DNA from: Streptomyces sp. NBC_00377
GTDB lineage: Bacteria > Actinomycetota > Actinomycetes > Streptomycetales > Streptomycetaceae
DNA: 64,000 nt
Assembly: GCF_036075115.1 (NCBI RefSeq)
Contig: NZ_CP107958.1
Coordinates: 1 to 64,000 of the forward strand
Reading direction: 5' to 3'
Shown here: positions 16,812-25,395 of the stretch, piece after piece
Layout of the letters: every line of letters begins with the position of its first letter
Numbering within the stretch: the first letter of the stretch is position 1
Translations under genes and position numbers: made by a program
Notes under the pieces: generated by a model
Seen by the model: the letters and a program-made list of their open reading frames with translations, nothing else
Database searches by the model: none
Told to the model about the DNA's origin: nothing

Positions 16812-17369
16812 TCAGAAAGGAGGTTCGTCGCTGTAGCCACCTGGTTGGGCAGGGGCCTTGACCGGGACCGGGAAACTGGTAGCCCATGGGTCGTCTGCCG
16901 GGGGCGATGCAGAACCACCCCACCCGCCGGAAGGCTGCCGGGCCGGGGGCACCGGCGCCGGCGCGGCGGGTGGAGTTGCCGGTGCTTCGTCCGGTTCGAG
17001 GCCGTCAATGTCGTCGTTCCACAGTCGGCGCAGATGTTCGCGGCAAGTCGTCGGATCGTTCTCGTCCCAGCGGCTGTCTTCCGGCTCCGGCCAGCGACGG
17101 CCGTCGGGATCCCGATCTTGCAGCTGGCACAGAGCGATCAAGAGGGCATCGACGACCGCCCATTGGCTGGTCGTTGTCCCGGTGAGCAGACGCCGGATGG
17201 TTTCCCTACTCACCTTGTGAGGGTTGGACTCGGTGCCGGTGAGCGCCGCGATCTTCGGAAGCGGAGGACGCGCTGCAAGCCGGTAGTGCACATAGAGCTC
17301 GGCGACGAGGTCCCGCTTGGGACCGGGCGGCAGCACATCTTTACCGGGCATTCGAAGCATTCGCGGCAT
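16812..17369 (-). CDS. XRE-like helix-turn-helix regulator
   Basis: A 185-residue protein. The N-terminal ~80 residues hold a DNA-binding HTH (LVAELYVHYRLAARPPLPKI, then HKVSRETIRRLLTGTT) of the kind found in Streptomyces plasmid and element regulators. The middle is Trp/Arg-rich and the C-terminal 60 residues are Pro/Ala-rich and probably disordered. ATG 17369 is the first start in an AT-richer upstream region. No partner gene is evident. Confidence 0.7.
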   Translation of the reverse strand: MPRMLRMPGKDVLPPGPKRDLVAELYVHYRLAARPPLPKIAALTGTESNPHKVSRETIRRLLTGTTTSQWAVVDALLIALCQLQDRDPDGRRWPEPEDSRWDENDPTTCREHLRRLWNDDIDGLEPDEAPATPPAAPAPVPPARQPSGGWGGSASPPADDPWATSFPVPVKAPAQPGGYSDEPPF

Positions 17370-17521
17370 CCGACAACTCTGCCACGAACGAGCTCAGTTA
17401 GACACAGGAAAGCTCAGTCTCACCTGGTATCGCGCCACACGACACCCCATGTGATCTCATATGGCCCCGCTCAAGCCGCACTTGACCTCACCTGAACTCA
17501 CATCAGCTGGTCTTAGAACTC

Positions 17522-18339
17522 CTAACAAAGGCGTTGGACGTGGCGGTGGGTGATCAGGCAGACGGCGAGGCCGAGGAAGGCTTCGTGGATGTCGTCGCGT
17601 CGCTCCCATCGGATGCGGAGTCGGCGGAAGCCGTGGAGCCAGGCGATGGTGCGTTCGACGACCCAGCGGAAGGTGCCCAGGCCGGTGCCGTGCGGTTGTC
17701 CCCGTTCGGCGATCGCCGGCCGGATGCCGCGCTCGCGCAGGAGGCGCCGGTATTTGTCGTGGTCGTAGCCGCGGTCGGCGAAGAGCATGTCGGGCCGTCG
17801 GCGCGGCCTGCCGACAGCCCCGGCGACAGCCGGCACCTTGTCGAGCAAGGGCAGGAGTTGAGTGACGTCGTTGCGGTTCCCGCCGGTCAGAGACACCGCG
17901 AGCGGGATGCCCTGTCCGTCGGTGAGGACGTGGTGCTTGCTGCCCGGCCGTGCGCGGTCGACCGGGCTGGGACCGCTTTTGGGCCCCGGCGGGCGGCCCG
18001 GACGTGGGAGGAGTCGATCACCGCCCTCGACCAGTCCAGCTGGTTCTTCGACCGCAGCTTCTTCAGCAGCACCGCGTGCAACTTGTCCCAGACGCCGGCC
18101 TCGTTCCAGGCGGCCAGGCGCCGCCAGCACGTCATGCCCGAGCCGAAGCCCAACTCCTGGGGCAGGTACTCCCACTGGATGCCGGTATGCAGCACGAACA
18201 AGATCCCGCACAGAGCCTGCCGGTCCGGCACTCTTGGCCGGCCCTCAACCTGCTTCGGCCCCGGCTCGGGCAACAACGGCTCGATCAGCGACCACAGTTC
18301 ATCCGAGACGATCCACGGCCGCGACTGTCTCTTCCCCAC
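17522..18339 (-). CDS. IS5-type transposase made by -1 frameshifting (copy 1)
   Basis: The first frame starts at GTG 18339 (VGKRQSRPWIVSDELWSLIE) and carries the DUF4096-like HTH and the first catalytic Asp (DWSRAVIDSSHVRAARRGPK). The second frame continues GPKSGPSPVDRARPGSKHHV and includes DRGYDHDKYRRLL and the ERTIAWLHGFRRLRIRWER ending. They meet at a canonical C CCA AAA slippery heptamer followed by G (minus strand, about 17976), so a -1 shift yields one 272-residue DDE transposase. The stop codon TAG is completed by the target-site TA and its flanking base. A GTG at 18363 would extend the start outside the region shared with copy 2. Confidence 0.88.
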
Positions 18340-18391
18340 GCAGAGAACAACGAACAGACCCACCGACAGTCACATGATCAACAACTTTTGT
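17525..18391 (-). mobile_element. IS5-family insertion sequence, copy 1
   Basis: The 867-bp element has short terminal inverted repeats (ACAAARG at both ends) and is bounded by TA on both sides within a CTAG-like target, as for TA-targeting IS5 relatives. An equally long, closely similar copy lies at 47487-48353. The single transposase gene is split into two frames. Confidence 0.85.
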
Positions 18392-18410
18392 TAGAGCCCG
18401 TAAGCGAATC

Positions 18411-18428
18411 CACCAGGCGCGCCTGGTG
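18411..18428. repeat. 18-bp perfect palindrome
   Basis: CACCAGGCGCGCCTGGTG lies just outside IS copy 1 and about 155 bases downstream of the P450 stop. It could be a terminator stem or a protein-binding site. The surrounding bases 18392-18582 hold no gene. Confidence 0.4.
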
Positions 18429-18582
18429 CGCGCCCACACGGTGAGCAACGACCCAGAAGAAGCCCGGTTGTGGCCCCTTGCGGTGCCGCTTCCGCTGAAC
18501 CGCCTACGGCACCGGAACGGCTCGCCCGGTCGCAGCAACAAATGCCGTGCCGGGCTCGGCTCTGGGATGCGGGGCGGTCGGG

Positions 18583-19959
18583 TCATCGGGTTCGCAGGGT
18601 GGCGTGCAGCCGTGTGGCCGGCTGGAGTTGCAGTCCGGCTGTGGGTGTCGGGTCTCCTTCGATGTCCAGGTGGAAGCGCTGGGCAAGTGTGGCGAGGACG
18701 AGTGCTGTCTCAACCAGCGCGAACCGTGCGCCGAGGCAGGCGCGTTGGCCGCCTCCGAACGGGAACCAAGCGCAGGTAGGCGTGGTCTGTGCGGGGCCGG
18801 CGTCCCAGCGTTGGGGGCGGAAGGCAAGCGGGTTCGGGAACCAGCGGGGGTCTCTGTGGGTGACCCATTGGCTGCACCAGAGCGTCGTCCCGGCCGGGAT
18901 CGGGCTTCCGTGCAAGGTGGCGCCGTTCTGCGCGAGTCTGGGCGGGATCATCCATCCGGGTGGGTACAGACGCAGGGCTTCTTTGATGATCTGCTGAGTC
19001 CAGGTCAGCTGTTCGTAGTCGTCGATGGTCGGCGGGCGGCCGCCGAGTACGCGGTCGAGCTCTTCATAAAGCCGGTGGCGGGCGTCCGCGGATGCCGACA
19101 GGAGGTACCAGGTCCAGGTCAGCGCCGTGGATGTGGTCTCGTGGCCGCCGATCCAGAGGGTGACGGCTTCGTCGCGTACCTGCGTGGTGGTCAGGAGCCG
19201 GCCTTCCTCGTCCCGGGCTGTGAGCAGTGCGCTCAGCAGGTCCTCACCGTGGCCATGTCCGTCCCCTGCTGTCTGGCGGGCGTGGATGAGCCGGTCGATC
19301 TCGTGGTCGATGGTCGCGACGGCGGCGAGCAGTCGCCGTCGGGCAGGGGTGCGCACCCATGGCGGCAGGAAGAGCCCGATCCCTCGTAGTTCGGCGCCGA
19401 TCTCCCGTCCTGCCTGCGACATCGCCTCACCCAGCGCGCGGGCCTGGTGCCCGAGGTCGTTGCCGAACAGCGTGCGGACCACGATCCGCTGGGAGAGCAG
19501 CGACATCTGGCGCAGCACGTCGACGCGGCTGCCGTCTCGCCAGTCGTCGGCGAGCGCCGCTGCGCAGTCGACCATCGTCGTCGCGTATCGGCGTACCTGG
19601 CGGGGCCGGACGGTGGGCTGGACCATGGATCGCTTGCGACGCCATTCGGCTCCTTGGCTGCGCATGACGCTGTTGCCGATCAGTCGTTTGAACGCCCAGC
19701 CGGCGTCCAGGGTCTCGTAGTCTCGCTCGTCGGCTGCGAGCAGTTCCGCGATGTGCTCGGGGTGCGCGAGGAAGAGGATCCGCATCGGGCCGAGCGACCA
19801 GGTCACCGCGTCTCCGTAGTCGTCGCGCAGACGCTCTAGAAACGCCAAGGGGTCACGCCCGAAGGCGGGCAGGTTTCCCAGCAGCGGTAGTCCGCGCGGG
19901 CCGGCTACGGGACGGAAGGGAGGGGTGAGCACTCCTGGCCAACGAGCCGCGCCTGGCAC
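18583..19959 (-). CDS. Cytochrome P450
   Basis: A 458-residue P450 mono-oxygenase. The heme-binding loop FPFGGGQRACLG has its Cys ligand at 408, the I-helix oxygen-activating motif GGHETT is at 271-276, and ExxR (EALR) is at 327-330. Length and the proline-rich PFRPVAGPRGLPLLGNLPAF start fit soluble bacterial class I P450s that need a ferredoxin and reductase, which are not encoded here. It lies on the same strand as the terpenoid operon (21493-25115) and is a good candidate for tailoring the terpene, though a plus-strand gene stands between. The GTG at 19959 has a weak ribosome site; GTG 19932 is an alternative. Confidence 0.9.
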   Translation of the reverse strand: MPGAARWPGVLTPPFRPVAGPRGLPLLGNLPAFGRDPLAFLERLRDDYGDAVTWSLGPMRILFLAHPEHIAELLAADERDYETLDAGWAFKRLIGNSVMRSQGAEWRRKRSMVQPTVRPRQVRRYATTMVDCAAALADDWRDGSRVDVLRQMSLLSQRIVVRTLFGNDLGHQARALGEAMSQAGREIGAELRGIGLFLPPWVRTPARRRLLAAVATIDHEIDRLIHARQTAGDGHGHGEDLLSALLTARDEEGRLLTTTQVRDEAVTLWIGGHETTSTALTWTWYLLSASADARHRLYEELDRVLGGRPPTIDDYEQLTWTQQIIKEALRLYPPGWMIPPRLAQNGATLHGSPIPAGTTLWCSQWVTHRDPRWFPNPLAFRPQRWDAGPAQTTPTCAWFPFGGGQRACLGARFALVETALVLATLAQRFHLDIEGDPTPTAGLQLQPATRLHATLRTR

Positions 19960-20029
19960 GGTTGCGCCACAAGGAAAGCAGAGCCGCAGCGATGCCTCCG
20001 GTCTTGCTGGCCATCACCGGCGGTCTCGG

Positions 20030-20224
20030 TCAGCGGCGGCGAAGTTCCTCGGACCAGTACCGAAGCTGGTCTTCGAGGGTGAGGTTGTCGCCGCGGGCCA
20101 CGGTCTGCAGCAGCTCGGTGCACACGGTCCGATCGTGCGAGGACGCCGGGCCGGAGCCCTTCCGGGAGCAACCCAAATCGGCGGCCGGACGGGCAGTGGG
20201 GCGACGTGCCGGGGAGATCACCAT
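20030..20224 (-). CDS. Possible small protein upstream of the P450
   Basis: A 64-codon frame ends HDRTVCTELLQTVARGDNLT and EDQLRYWSEELRRR, which has plausible amphipathic helical character, 70 bases before the P450 start. The N-terminal half looks like random high-GC reading. It could be a gene fragment rather than an expressed protein. Confidence 0.25.
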   Translation of the reverse strand: MVISPARRPTARPAADLGCSRKGSGPASSHDRTVCTELLQTVARGDNLTLEDQLRYWSEELRRR

Positions 20225-20396
20225 GGTTACCCAGGGGCACGGCGCACCACGCCCTCGGCGGGTTCATCCTTACGGGGGCCACCCGGCACGGCGGCAGGGT
20301 GGTGCACGGCCCGGTCGGTAGCGTGCGGCGCATCAATGCTCGGGCAGCGTGTCAGCGCCGCCCGGCGTGGACCGCCCACACTCGGAGGCATTCCCC

Positions 20397-20939
20397 GTGA
20401 CCACCCTCAGTGGCGTACTCCCCCCGATCGGGCTGGAGATCCCCTGCTCCAGCTACGCGGTCAACGTCCCGCTGCAGATCAACGTGCTCGGCCTCGTCAC
20501 CTTGGACATCAAGGGCGGCATCAGGTTCCGCGTCGAGGAGAGCATCCCCGGCGGCCAGGGCGGCGTGAAGATGAGGATCATCGGCGAGGAGTACAGCGCC
20601 GACTCCCCCATCCTGGGCAAGGTCACCCTCTCGCAGGCCGACGTCGACACCACCCCGCTCAGCCTCCTCGAAGTCACCAGCACCATGCCGCCGGTCCTGC
20701 GCCACACCCTCTTCCACGACTTCACGCTCACCATCGAGAAGCCCCCGGGCGGCGGTGGCCCCGCGGTCCTGTCCAACACCCGGACGATGACCACCCTGTG
20801 CGACCGGCTCACCGTCTTCCCCCCGCAGGGCAACATCTACCAAGTCCAGCAGCCCGTCGACTTCGCCCCGCTCGACAACCCCGGCCAAGTCGTCGCCCAG
20901 CTCCTGCCGTTCCCCATGACCAGGTCCCACAACCCCTGA
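20397..20939 (+). CDS. Conserved hypothetical beta-rich protein
   Basis: A 180-residue soluble protein, no signal peptide, with regular beta-strand character (VPLQINVLGLVTLDIKGGIR, GGVKMRIIGEEYSADSPILG, LFHDFTLTIEKPPG). It ends with NIYQVQQPVDFAPLDNPGQV. GTG 20397 has GGAGG nine bases upstream. It is divergent from the P450 and convergent with the terpene synthase operon. I do not recognise a named domain; its position inside a terpenoid locus is the only hint at function. Confidence 0.65.
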   Translation: MTTLSGVLPPIGLEIPCSSYAVNVPLQINVLGLVTLDIKGGIRFRVEESIPGGQGGVKMRIIGEEYSADSPILGKVTLSQADVDTTPLSLLEVTSTMPPVLRHTLFHDFTLTIEKPPGGGGPAVLSNTRTMTTLCDRLTVFPPQGNIYQVQQPVDFAPLDNPGQVVAQLLPFPMTRSHNP

Positions 20940-21492
20940 CCGACACCCCCGCGGGGCCGGTCGCCGGTGCCCTGGCGACCGGCCCCGCAGACGGCGCTGT
21001 CCTCGGGGCACAAACCGCAGCCGCACCCGACTCAGCCGCCGACGGACCGGAAACGTGCTGGCCACCGGACGGATAGCAACGGCCGACGGCGGGAGTCCCC
21101 CTCCACACCCGCATCGCCGATCGACCGCTCGACGGTGCCCCGGCTCCCGGCCCGCTGCCCGCGCTTCGGGCGGTGCCCTCGGCACGCGAGTGGGCGCTCA
21201 TCCCCTCCTGGGAGTGGCAACAGGCGGGCGTGGACCCAAGCGGGCGGACACGGTTCAGAGGGCCGTGCGGCTCGCCTCGCGGCTGGCTGCACGTGCCGCC
21301 GGTCTGTGTGGAGGTGCGAGGTAGAACGCTTCCGGGAGTCCATCCGCGCTTAAGGAGCGGCGGGGCCAGGACGTCGACTGCGTCGGTGATCCGTACGTCC
21401 TCGGCCTCGGGTCGTCGGCGTCCCGCTGCGGGAAGCCCCACGGGTTGTTGGCCGCGGCGTCGAGAACGTCCCGGACCATCTGCTCCTCGACC
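20940..21492. other. Intergenic, possible minus-strand gene remnant
   Basis: About 550 bases between convergent genes. On the minus strand, just past the terpene synthase stop, two short frames look faintly coding (VRDVLDAAANNPWGFPQRDA near 21480-21410; AEDVRITDAVDVLAPPLLKR near 21400-21345), as if one small gene had shifted frame. The rest shows nothing. Confidence 0.3.
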
Positions 21493-22563
21493 TCACCAGA
21501 CAGCCCCGCACCTCGCCGTCGCGCTGAGCTGGTCCCACCACCAGGAGATAGCCGGGTACGGAGGGGCTGTGAGGCCCGTTCCCGGCGGCGCGTGTTCGGA
21601 CACGGTCACCTCCGGCCCGCCCCCGGGGGCGTAGTAGCGCAGGGCGTGCGTGCCGAAGTAGAGGTTCCCGGAGACGACGTTTTCAACGTAGTGCAGGTAG
21701 CGCTGCAGGTCCGGGCTGGCGGTGGGCAAGATTTCCGCGCGCAGTCTCGTGTACAGGTGCAGGATGCGGTCGCGCAGGGCGATGCCGTCGGTGATGGACT
21801 GGGCTTCGGTCAGGTTCGGGTCGTCGATGCGCAGGGCGCTGAAGATGTTGTCCTTCGGTCTGCCGGCTTCCTTGGCGAGCGAGTAGCGGTCGTTGTCCAG
21901 GGCGGCGGCGAAGAGTGCGGCCAGGCAGGCGGCCCGCACCTTGGGGGTGCTCAGTTCCGCCTCGGGGAGATTCGTCATGGCGAGGCCGTCGATGTAGCCG
22001 AGGGTCGCAAAACACCCGACGGCGCCGATCCGCATGGCGATGTACTCGTTGACGCCGGGGTGGTGGCCGCGCTCGCGCATCGCCACTTCCCACAGCATGG
22101 TCTGAAGCCATTCGGCCTGAGTGCGGGTGAAGCGGACGAACTGGATCGGCGTCAGGACCCGCTTCATGCGGTCGAAGACCTCAGCGGCCGCGACCACCAC
22201 GGGCGTTGTGCAGTCGGGCAGCGCCCCGGCTGTCCAGCACACCTGCACGCACCGGGCGATCTCCTCGACGACGTCGCCGAGCGGCCTGTCGGCGTCTGGG
22301 GGAATCACGGAGTCGTTGATGAGGAAGGCCCAGGCTGAGTAGTCGGACAGGGCTTGCCCGGCTTCCCCTCGGGCCCAGGGGAACAGGTGGGCGGTGAGGA
22401 GGGCCCCGCCGCCGCCGTAGGCCAGGAGCTTTTCGGGCGGGTGTCCGAACCCGAACTTCTGTGTCCACCGGATGCTGTTTTCGGCGAGTGCCGCCTTTTC
22501 CGGGCTCTCCTCGGGCGTAAAGGGGCAGTAGAAGTCGAAGGGAACGTGTACGGATACGGTCAT
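21493..22563 (-). CDS. Class I terpene synthase with unusual Asp-rich motif
   Basis: A 356-residue class I terpene cyclase, which ionises a prenyl diphosphate and cyclises the cation. The NSE triad is intact: N224, S228 and E232 in NDRYSLAKE. A pyrophosphate-sensor Arg lies in EYIAMRIGAVG, and the C-terminal RY pair is at 309-310. The first metal-binding motif, normally DDxxD/E, reads NDSVIPPD (83-90), so its first Asp is Asn and the spacing is longer. It starts 19 bases after the GGPP-type synthase stop and ends the operon. With a long-chain prenyl synthase next door, C20 or C25 substrate is more likely than farnesyl diphosphate, but this is inference. Confidence 0.85.
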   Translation of the reverse strand: MTVSVHVPFDFYCPFTPEESPEKAALAENSIRWTQKFGFGHPPEKLLAYGGGGALLTAHLFPWARGEAGQALSDYSAWAFLINDSVIPPDADRPLGDVVEEIARCVQVCWTAGALPDCTTPVVVAAAEVFDRMKRVLTPIQFVRFTRTQAEWLQTMLWEVAMRERGHHPGVNEYIAMRIGAVGCFATLGYIDGLAMTNLPEAELSTPKVRAACLAALFAAALDNDRYSLAKEAGRPKDNIFSALRIDDPNLTEAQSITDGIALRDRILHLYTRLRAEILPTASPDLQRYLHYVENVVSGNLYFGTHALRYYAPGGGPEVTVSEHAPPGTGLTAPPYPAISWWWDQLSATARCGAVW

Positions 22564-22582
22564 GGCGCCTCTTCACCGGGGT

Positions 22583-23602
22583 TCAGGATGACCGTTGGAG
22601 GATCATCTTCGTCAGCTCGGCCAGTTCTTCCACGGTGACCGGGTCGGGGTCGCAGGAGTTGAGGGCCGCGAGCGCTTCCCCGGCGTTCTCCCGTGCGAGT
22701 TTCACCACCGCCTCGCGCACCCCATCGCGTTCCAACTCGTGTGCGATGGTGCGGCATTCGGCTTCCGTGGGGGGTTCCTTCCTGCGGTACAGGGCACGCA
22801 GGCGCTCTGTCGGCGGGCCGTTTTCGTTGATCGCGAGTGCTATCGGGACGGACAGTTTCCGTGACCGCAGATCCGACATGGCCGGCTTCCCGGTGGACTC
22901 GGGATCGCCCCAGATTCCGAGGACGTCGTCGGTGCACTGGAACGCGACGCCCAAGAGAAGACCAAACCGGCCCAGGTGCTGTACGCGCTCGTCGTCGGCG
23001 CCGGACAGGATCGCCCCGAGGGTGCAGGCACACGAGAGGAGCTCGGCGGTCTTGCCCGCGATCATGTCCAGGGCATCGTCGAGCGTTGCCGTGGTGTCCT
23101 TCTCCATGAGCGTGTCCACGAACTCCCCTTCGATGAGGGTCTGCACGGCGGACAGCAAGACGGGAACCGTACGGTCGGCGTGGGGCGCGCCGGTCAAGGC
23201 CTGCACGGAGCCGAAGAACAGGGCGTCTCCGGCGAGGATCGCGGCGGGTACTCCCATGGCCGACCACAGGGATGCGCGGCCTCTGCGCAGCCGGTCGTTG
23301 TCGATGATGTCGTCATGCAGCAGTGAGGCGTTGTGCACCATCTCCACGGCCAGGGCGGCGGGCAGGGCCTGATGGTCGCTTCCGCCCAGGGCCCGGCAGG
23401 AGAGGATCACCAGAGCGGACCGCAGGCACTTTCCCGGGTTCGACCGAAGTGAGTTGCCGTCCCGGTCCCACCAGCCGAAGTGCACTCCCACCGGGTGCTG
23501 TATCGCTTTGGGAAATTTGCTGACCGCCGAGCGCAGTGCCGGGGAGGCGAGCGCGTAGGTGTCCTCGAGTATGTGACGGGCGGTTCGCCGAGGCGCCCTC
23601 AT
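22583..23602 (-). CDS. Polyprenyl (GGPP-type) diphosphate synthase
   Basis: A 339-residue trans-prenyltransferase that condenses IPP with allylic diphosphates to make the terpene precursor. The first Asp-rich motif DDIID is at 97-101 and the second DDVLGIWGD at 225-233; GKPAMSDLRSRKLSVP follows as in Streptomyces GGPP synthases. Residues before the first motif are SLLH, without bulky aromatics at the usual chain-length positions, which would allow a product of C20 or longer. ATG 23602 overlaps the Rieske gene stop (ATGA, 23599-23602), so it is translationally coupled and needs no strong ribosome site. Confidence 0.92.
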   Translation of the reverse strand: MRAPRRTARHILEDTYALASPALRSAVSKFPKAIQHPVGVHFGWWDRDGNSLRSNPGKCLRSALVILSCRALGGSDHQALPAALAVEMVHNASLLHDDIIDNDRLRRGRASLWSAMGVPAAILAGDALFFGSVQALTGAPHADRTVPVLLSAVQTLIEGEFVDTLMEKDTTATLDDALDMIAGKTAELLSCACTLGAILSGADDERVQHLGRFGLLLGVAFQCTDDVLGIWGDPESTGKPAMSDLRSRKLSVPIALAINENGPPTERLRALYRRKEPPTEAECRTIAHELERDGVREAVVKLARENAGEALAALNSCDPDPVTVEELAELTKMILQRSS

Positions 23603-24618
23603 ACGGTGTCCTGGGGGTAGAACTGCCTGCACCATTTCCGGTACCGGCCGATGGGACCGTCGCCGGCTGCCAGATGTGGCGGGTCCTTGTATCTCTTCGC
23701 GTTCCACAGGGGAACGTCTCCGCCGTTGTCAGGAAGCATGACGGTATTGAGGTTGGCCCACAGGGCGGCGTGCGAGGCCAGTGCCGCATACACGCCCTTC
23801 ACGGGACGCGGGAGGGTGGAGCGGACGCTGAACAGGAAGGTGGAACGGACGCGCCATGCGCCGGACGGGATGTTCATCAGCCATGCCCGGAGAGATCCGT
23901 AGGGGATGTCGATCTCTGCCAGCAGGTATCCCAGCCCGTGGATCTCGGAGGAGAAGGCGTGGGCAAAGGTGTGGCCTCCGGGGAGTCTGAGGCGCAGGGC
24001 GAAGTCCGCCGACCAGCTTTGGCCGTCCGGCTTCAGGCCGGTGACTTCGCATCCGACGATCGTGTTCTGGTGAAGACGGGTCACGGGGCCGGTGTCGACG
24101 AAGTTCTCCATCACCTCCTGCGGGTGGGAGGAGAATTCAATGGACGCCTGGGCGGGGGCGCTCCATCCGGTGTCGTTCAGGCGGGGGATCTCCCAGACGG
24201 GTGGGGCACCGGCATGGTGGTTCCAGGCAAGGATGAACCCGCACATCTCACGTACCTCGACCGTACGCAGGGCCGCCTTCACGGGAGCCGCGTCGTATGA
24301 CCGGACGCAGGCGCCGGTGGCGTCGAAGCGGAAGCCGTGGAACGGACAGACAAGCGTGTCGCCTTGCACTGTTCCGCCCACTCCGAGGTGCGCTCCGAGA
24401 TGGGGACAGTAGGGGCGGTTCCCGTGAAGCGTGCCTTGAGCCGTGCGCCACAGAACCACGTCCTCGCGCCCCAGCCTCCTGGTGACGACCTGGCCGGGCT
24501 TCACCTCGCCGGCCAGGCCCATGTACCAGCCGTCCGGTATGGGGAGAGGGCTGACTCCCGGCGGGTAGGCGGGGCTCGGCTTGTGGTCGTGGGCTTTCCA
24601 GGTACGCAACCGCTTCAT
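23599..24618 (-). CDS. Rieske non-heme iron oxygenase
   Basis: A 339-residue oxygenase. The Rieske 2Fe-2S ligands are seen as C71-P-H73 and C91-P-F-H94 in the N-terminal third; the remaining 240 residues match the catalytic domain, with a likely iron-binding ENFVDTGPVTRLHQNT segment. Such enzymes hydroxylate or desaturate hydrophobic small molecules, including sterols and terpenoids, and need an external reductase. ATG 24618 overlaps the stop of the upstream prenyl-synthase fragment (ATGA) and its own stop overlaps the next start, so it is locked into the operon. An oxidative step on the terpene product is the likely job. Confidence 0.88.
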   Translation of the reverse strand: MKRLRTWKAHDHKPSPAYPPGVSPLPIPDGWYMGLAGEVKPGQVVTRRLGREDVVLWRTAQGTLHGNRPYCPHLGAHLGVGGTVQGDTLVCPFHGFRFDATGACVRSYDAAPVKAALRTVEVREMCGFILAWNHHAGAPPVWEIPRLNDTGWSAPAQASIEFSSHPQEVMENFVDTGPVTRLHQNTIVGCEVTGLKPDGQSWSADFALRLRLPGGHTFAHAFSSEIHGLGYLLAEIDIPYGSLRAWLMNIPSGAWRVRSTFLFSVRSTLPRPVKGVYAALASHAALWANLNTVMLPDNGGDVPLWNAKRYKDPPHLAAGDGPIGRYRKWCRQFYPQDTV

Positions 24619-25115
24619 GGCCTGCCCCCCTCGGTGAGCTTCAGGGCTTCGTCGATCAGCGCCTGCACGGCGGCCGGCAGCACCGGCACCGTCCGGCCCG
24701 CGTCCGGCGCCTCGGCCATGGTCTGCACGGCGGCGAAGGACAAGGCGTCGCCCGCGAGGATCGCCGCCGGAACACCCTTGGCCGCCCAGAGCGCGGGCCG
24801 GCCGCGGCGCAGCGGATCCTCGTCGATGACATCGTCGTGAAGCAGGCTGGCATTGTGGACCAGTTCCACCGCCACAGCCGCCACCCGCGCGGCGCCCACC
24901 GCCCGGCACGCCAACAGGGCAAGGGCCGCGCGCACTCCCTTGCTGACAGCCGGCGCGTCCAGGACCGTGCCGTCGTCACTCCACCACCCGAAATGCAGCC
25001 CCGCGACATGCCGGACCTGAGGAGGCAGGGTGTGTACCCGGGACCGGACCAACGGCGCAACCAAGGCCGCGGCCTGCGCGAGAATCGTCTCGCAGTCACG
25101 AGGTGAGTCAGCCAC
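24615..25115 (-). CDS. Half-length polyprenyl synthase homologue
   Basis: A 166-residue protein equal to the N-terminal half of a prenyl diphosphate synthase. It keeps the first Asp-rich motif (HDDVIDED, Asp 94, 95, 98) and the RRGRPALW stretch, but stops at ALIDEALKLTEGGRP before the second DDxxD, whose metal site is essential in canonical enzymes. It is clearly related to the full-length synthase two genes on. GTG 25115 has an AAGGGG site and the stop overlaps the Rieske start, so the frame is neatly bounded. It could be an internal-deletion relic, or a small regulatory subunit like those of heteromeric prenyl synthases. Confidence 0.8.
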   Translation of the reverse strand: MADSPRDCETILAQAAALVAPLVRSRVHTLPPQVRHVAGLHFGWWSDDGTVLDAPAVSKGVRAALALLACRAVGAARVAAVAVELVHNASLLHDDVIDEDPLRRGRPALWAAKGVPAAILAGDALSFAAVQTMAEAPDAGRTVPVLPAAVQALIDEALKLTEGGRP

Positions 25116-25330
25116 TCGAACCCCTTCCAGGCATCAGGCCGTATCCACGCCAGGATCAGGGTGCAAGCGGAACGAGGGGCAGGGAGTGACGACCGGTGCG
25201 CGACGCACACCCCCCGACCCACTCCACCCCCGTGCACGACACCCTGCGCCGCACGCGCCCACCTCATACCGGCCAGCCAGCTCACCCCGCCCGATCCCAG
25301 CCGGATGGGTCGTGCCGGCGTCTCCACCGT

Positions 25331-25377
25331 GCCTTTCGTTCCTGGACTGGCAGACGCGCAGCTCAGGAACGAAAGGC
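25331..25377 (-). terminator. Hairpin terminator
   Basis: A perfect 14-bp stem (25331-25344 / 25364-25377) with a 19-base loop lies 19 bases past the stop of the C1q-like gene, separating it from the terpenoid operon. Confidence 0.6.
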
Positions 25378-25395
25378 GGGCGCTGGAGCAGTGGG

